From Ciona intestinalis (Eukaryota > Chordata > Ascidiacea > Phlebobranchia > Cionidae): a stretch of 64,000 nucleotides of DNA. Below are positions 60,146 through 64,000 of this stretch, one piece after another. The first letter of the stretch is position 1. Every line of letters starts with the position of its first letter. Under the pieces are notes generated by a model. The model was given only the letters and a program-made list of their open reading frames with translations, was not told the origin of the DNA and made no database searches. A program made the translations under genes and the position numbers. The stretch covers positions 4,029,221-4,093,220 of the forward strand of contig NC_020175.2 in the NCBI RefSeq assembly GCF_000224145.3, given 5' to 3'.

Positions 60146-60343
60146 ATATAGTAGGATGGGGGAAGATGGGACACCTTTTCATTCGATTTTCCCGTACATT
60201 TGGTAGTAAACAAAAAACATTCAAGGAATTATAAAACCTTGTCCTCGCGACTTCCACAGCCCGTTGTTAATTATTTAAAACACGATCAGGGTATTTATAT
60301 ATTTTGTGCTAAAGGTGTCCCATCTTCCCCCAGCTCACTATAT
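60146..60343. repeat. MITE reference copy for the ~200-bp family
   Basis: Family definition. About 195-200 bp, almost entirely a long imperfect palindrome. Left arm begins TATAGTAGGRTGGGGGAAGA then TGGGACACCTTT; right arm ends AAAGGTGTCCCATCTTCCCC then CACCCTACTATATA. The middle has a conserved CGACTCCCATAGACCGTTGTT or its complement, followed by TTTAAAACACGATC. Ends sit in TATA, so a TA target duplication is likely (Tc1/mariner-type, inference). A second subtype has GGGGTAAGATGGATACC ends. No coding capacity. About 30 copies and fragments occur in this window. Confidence 0.93.
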
Positions 60344-60433
60344 GTGTACAAAAATAACTGAAACGAAAATGCGTTCCAAAACCGTTTAAATTGAAATGTA
60401 AAATTTTAAATCTAGCTACAATTTTAGCGTTTG

Positions 60434-60483
60434 NNNNNNNNNNNNNNNNNNNNNNNNNNNNNNNNNNNNNNNNNNNNNNNNNN
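60434..60483. other. Assembly gap (50 N)
   Basis: Exactly 50 N. The 90-odd bases before it (60343-60433) and after it (60490-60589) are nearly identical. Confidence 0.99.
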
Positions 60484-60635
60484 CCCACCCCACTATATGT
60501 GTAGAAAAATAACTGAAACGAAAATGCGTTTCCAAAACCGTTTAAATTGAAATGTAAAATTTTAAATCTAGCCTCAATTTTAGCGTTTGCTTTGTGTTTC
60601 TATATAGTCTTGGTGAATAATTAGCCAAACACTAA

Positions 60636-60823
60636 TATAGTAGGGTGGGGGAAGATGGGACACCTTCAGCACTGAATATCCAAATATCTTGATCGTGTTT
60701 TAACAATTACCAACAGTCTGTTCGGATATGGTTTTAGAAATATTTAATTTTTTATTGTTTACTACCAAATGGGACGAGAAAATAGAATGATAAGGTGTCC
60801 CATCTCCCCCCACCCTGCTATAC
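60636..60823. repeat. MITE copy
   Basis: TATAGTAGGGTGGGGGAAGA to CATCTCCCCCCACCCTGCTA. Confidence 0.9.
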
Positions 60824-61699
60824 AACCTCGTCTGGCCTCTCAATCCATATAATTATATTTAGACTGTGGTGGAACGAAATTATGTTTCTTATTCCGCATC
60901 AAGTGTCAACTTTCGAATATTTGGAAAAAATTAAAATTGTAAATATATTTGTTAATAAAGAAATCGATTTGGTTGTTAAATATATTTGAGGTACTTTGAT
61001 ACAGAACAAATAGTGTTGTAGCTTAATGTACGTTTACAGAACCTATATACCAAACTTAGCATAGTAGAATATGGATACCAATACCACATAATATTCATTA
61101 TTTTCAAATTGTGTTTTTTTACAATTACCAATTCGCATTTTTCGAGTGGAGAGGATAGGTAATTTTTTATCAAATAGACAACAAACGAGAATAAAAATCC
61201 CCAAAGTGGACAAAACGTAAACAAAAAACAAGATGGATACCGCTGGTATATAATACCTCTTGTTAGATTATATAAAAACATATACAAAAAATGGACAAAA
61301 AATATACAAAAATGGAGTTGCACCCAACAAAACTACCTTAAACTGTCTTAAAACACTTTTAATAGCTTTTTTTTCTGTTATTTTTTTCCAGTAATAGGAC
61401 CCTTTTATGAAATTTTAATTTATTGAAGAAATCGTTCGTGATGTGCAAAGTAAACTACAGTGACATCTATTCTACAACACATAGCATGATTTAAGAGCTT
61501 CGATTGCAAATAAAAACAATAAAATATTTACAAATTGTTGAAAAACTATCATAAGTTGCTTATTGTAATTTGTGGAAGAGCATAAATTACGCAATTTTTT
61601 AACATTTTGATGACATTACAAATTATATAGAAATTATTACCATACGCATTGCACCATTAAAAAGTTAAATGTGCAGTGTAAATTACAACAGTATGAATG

Positions 61700-61830
61700 A
61701 ATGCAAGATATTTATCCTTGTATGGTGGGGCAATGACAGTTGTTATCGCACGTGTTCCGTTTCACACACTTCGTGCCTGCTTATGTGTTACCACATGTGT
61801 AACTTTGTGGGTAATAATAATTTTTTTTTT
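61700..61830. repeat. SINE-like fragment, inverted
   Basis: TGGTGGGGCAATGACAGTTG, GTTCCGTTTCACACACTTCG and CTTATGTGTTACCACATGTG. Confidence 0.65.
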
Positions 61831-62025
61831 TGAATTAGTGACAATTTAGTCAACACAGTTAGTGACCAAAATATAGCGGAGAAAATTAAAATAAAATAAC
61901 ATTAAAGTGTTATAAAATGTGTGATTCTATTGAGAAATGTACAGTTTACAATTTTACATGGACATACAATTTACAAAATGTTTTGAAAATATCAATTTTT
62001 GAGAGATTTTAGTTTTATTAAATGT

Positions 62026-63861
62026 TTATTGGGTGAATGTTTCTCCTTCAGATGAGGAACTGCTAGCAGGACGAACTGGATTTTTCTGGATGAAACCCGA
62101 ATCTGGTTTATTCTGTAAAAAAAAATGAATAAAAATTGAGAAAATATGTTTTTTTGCCAAGTTTTTGGACAACCCAATTTTTAAAAATATCGCACAAACT
62201 AGTTTATTTATGCAACTGAACTAACTAATTTTCATTGTTAAAAAAATTAAAAATCTAAAACACATTTATATAATATGGATCAACCGTTCATTTAAAAGTG
62301 AGGTCCCATGATATGTTATACCAGGTGACACAAGTTAGGCTGTTTACCATTAATACAGAATATTTTAAAAACCTTATTTCTTGCAATAAAAAAAATAGTT
62401 CTAAATTATCACTTATAGCATAAAAATGAATGAATAAACGACTATTTTAAAAGTTTATAATATTTGGGCTACAGTTTGGCGATTACACAAGAGAAACTAT
62501 TGAAGTTTTGGTACAGGATATTTCAATAGGTTATTACCTGCAAGTTATCTAAAGCTTGCGCTGTTAAATTCCATGTTTGCCGATCACTTGAAGCGTTTTG
62601 TAAATATGAAATGAAATCCTGGAAATCTTCATTGTTCAGTTTAGACCTGAAAGAATATTTTGTGTTTAGAAGATTTTTTTATTTATTTAGATGGCTTAGT
62701 CGGCTAGGTGCTGCCACCATTAGTAGCATGTTTTTTGAAGGTGAACATTTTTTCATCAATGCAAACAAAAATTAAAAAAAAATTCTTCAAATAACGTGGT
62801 TTGCACTATTGTTTTTGAAGAGACAAATCAAAATTATGTTATAGTAGGAGGAGGGAAGATGGGACACAATTTTATTCTATTTTCTCGTTTAATTTGGTAG
62901 CAACTGTAGCCTCACTACTCCTATAGAACGTTGGTAATTGTTTAAAACACGATCAAAATAATTGAATATTATGTGCTGAAGTTGTCCTATCCTACCCCAC
63001 AGTACTATATGTTACCTTAAAGAGATAGGTTCTGTGATTCTGAGAGCAATTGTAGCAATCACTCTTATAATGTTGGCATCATTTGAATGAACAAAATAGA
63101 GCAAGTTGTCAGTAAGGTCTTCAACAGAACATAACTTCTCACAATCCTGTAATTTAGAGTTAAAGTTAAAATTACATCAACAAGCATTATATAAACTATT
63201 GGTAGTGGAAATATTGAAATTATAATTCTGCTCTACAGAAAATTAGGGTACTGTAATATAAACTATACATTAAAAAAATGCAAAATGAGTTGTTTTAAAA
63301 TTTGAAAAATATTATTTTAGAAATAATTACAGTGTTTTTGTTGCCTCTAAGCTAAGGCACAAAATTCGACGCCATTTTATTAGATTGTACAAAAAAAAAA
63401 CAGAAAAAAATGGTAAAACACCTACATTGATATCAGTTATGTTGGTTCAACACTGTTTGTGTGTGACTCTAATACTACTCAATACACTTATCTTAAAAAT
63501 TAATTGACTTCACATATGATTCTTACAGCGTAACTGTAACAAATTTCATGAATCTAACGTTGATCTGGTGCTCGTATAGCAGAACGATTCTTGTGTAAAG
63601 AAATACAGTAAGAATACAGTGCTACGAAATACGTCGGACAAAACTCAAGTCCAGCAAATTGTAAAACACAAGAGATATATATTTCCCCAAAATGGCACAG
63701 TGTTGATAGTGTTGACATTTTCATTATTTTTTAGTCGGAAACACTGCAGTACCAACCTCAGGGGAGTGAGTCCAGTTAAGAAGAAGTTGAGAAGCAAGAA
63801 GTTGGATTTTGTTCTCGTTGATTCTCGAGGGAAGAACTAGCAAATATTCAAGAAGATTTTC
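62026..63861 (-). CDS. C-terminal part of an ARM/HEAT-like helical repeat protein
   Basis: Four terminal exons on the minus strand: 63757-63861, 63016-63146, 62538-62646, 62026-62112; phases agree and give 143 residues ending at a TAA. The 5' part lies beyond the window. The sequence is Leu-rich and helical in pairs (ENLLEYLLVL, KIQLLASQLLLNW, VIATIALRITEPI, TWNLTAQALDNL), as in armadillo or HEAT repeats, then a Ser/Glu tail. I do not recognise the specific family. No signal peptide or membrane segment in this part. A MITE sits in the intron between the last exons. Confidence 0.68.
62840..63009. repeat. MITE copy in ARM-like gene intron
   Basis: TATAGTAGGAGGAGGGAAGA start; CCTACCCCACAGTACTATAT end, which adjoins exon 63016-63146 by six bases. 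Confidence 0.85.
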
Positions 63862-64000
63862 CTGGGGGGAGAAATTAAATCATACATTGATAAAGAAAAT
63901 CAAATTTAAGCAGATATTTTTCTGGAAGTTTTATGGGGTATGAATTTAAAATTGATAAGGGTGTTCGCAATGGAATGTTCATAAATTCTTATCTAAAATA

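Larger units (their letters stand above)
60058..62025. other. Intergenic: claudin to ARM-like gene
   Basis: Two MITEs (60146-60343, 60636-60823), a sequencing gap, a very diverged MITE-like stretch (about 61060-61260, with GATGGATACC at both ends) and a SINE-like fragment (61700-61830). The genes on either side are convergent. Confidence 0.55.

Noticed and set aside
61060-61260. Another MITE copy
   Set aside because: Only GATGGATACC and a few scattered blocks match; too decayed to call as a feature.
865-63009. CRISPR-like array among the repeated units
   Set aside because: Repeats are dispersed, about 200 bp long, self-complementary and irregularly spaced; the genome is eukaryotic.

Overview
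The window looks like a piece of a tunicate genome, most likely a Ciona species (C. intestinalis/robusta type). It is AT-rich and has short introns, metazoan splice signals and compact intergenic spaces. It carries vertebrate-style gene families (a vitamin K-type Gla-EGF protein, a claudin, an NtA-domain protein, XRRA1, TTF2) and is dotted with a hairpin-forming miniature transposon and a tRNA-derived SINE-like repeat. The species call is inference from gene content and architecture; no database was searched. All gene models were built by hand from splice sites, and intron phases were checked for each.

Layout. 0.5-3 kb: 3' part of an SGNH/PC-esterase-like gene (+). 3.8-7.1 kb: secreted Gla-EGF protein (+). 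7.1-11.4 kb: long stretch with no recognisable gene. 11.4-16.0 kb: membrane-anchored START (PCTP-like) lipid-transfer protein with a U12-type intron (+). 17.8-21.0 kb: protein kinase fused to a degenerate Rho-like GTPase (+). 22.0-23.9 kb: mitochondrial phosphate carrier SLC25A3 (+). 24.6 kb: intron-containing tRNA-Tyr. 26.0-27.1 kb: secreted NtA-domain protein with a very basic insert (+). 27.6-33.7 kb: XRRA1, 17 exons (-). 34.6-35.3 kb: PRDX4 with an intronless coding region (+). 35.8-44.3 kb: TTF2, 19 exons (+). 45.1-48.1 kb: RNASET2 (+), with a hAT-type MITE in intron 1. 49.5-50.6 kb: unrecognised two-exon gene (+). 52.4-60.1 kb: claudin with three tandemly duplicated exon pairs and one shared last exon (+). 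62.0-63.9 kb: 3' end of an ARM/HEAT-like protein gene (-).

The genes do not form one pathway. Housekeeping genes (SLC25A3, tRNA-Tyr, XRRA1, PRDX4, TTF2) sit in a central block where I saw no copies of the ~200-bp MITE, while the flanks hold about 30 copies or fragments. PRDX4 and TTF2 lie head-to-tail with a poly(A) signal about 75 nt before a splice-acceptor-like site, so they are a candidate trans-spliced operon.

Most notable are the claudin locus (exon order 1a-1b-2a-2b-3a-3b-4, predicting up to eight isoforms), the kinase/pseudo-GTPase fusion, the NtA-only basic secreted protein, and the membrane-anchored START protein. Two apparent single-base frameshifts (about 5882 and 15229) and a 50-N gap flanked by near-identical sequence point to draft-assembly errors, or less likely to real null alleles.
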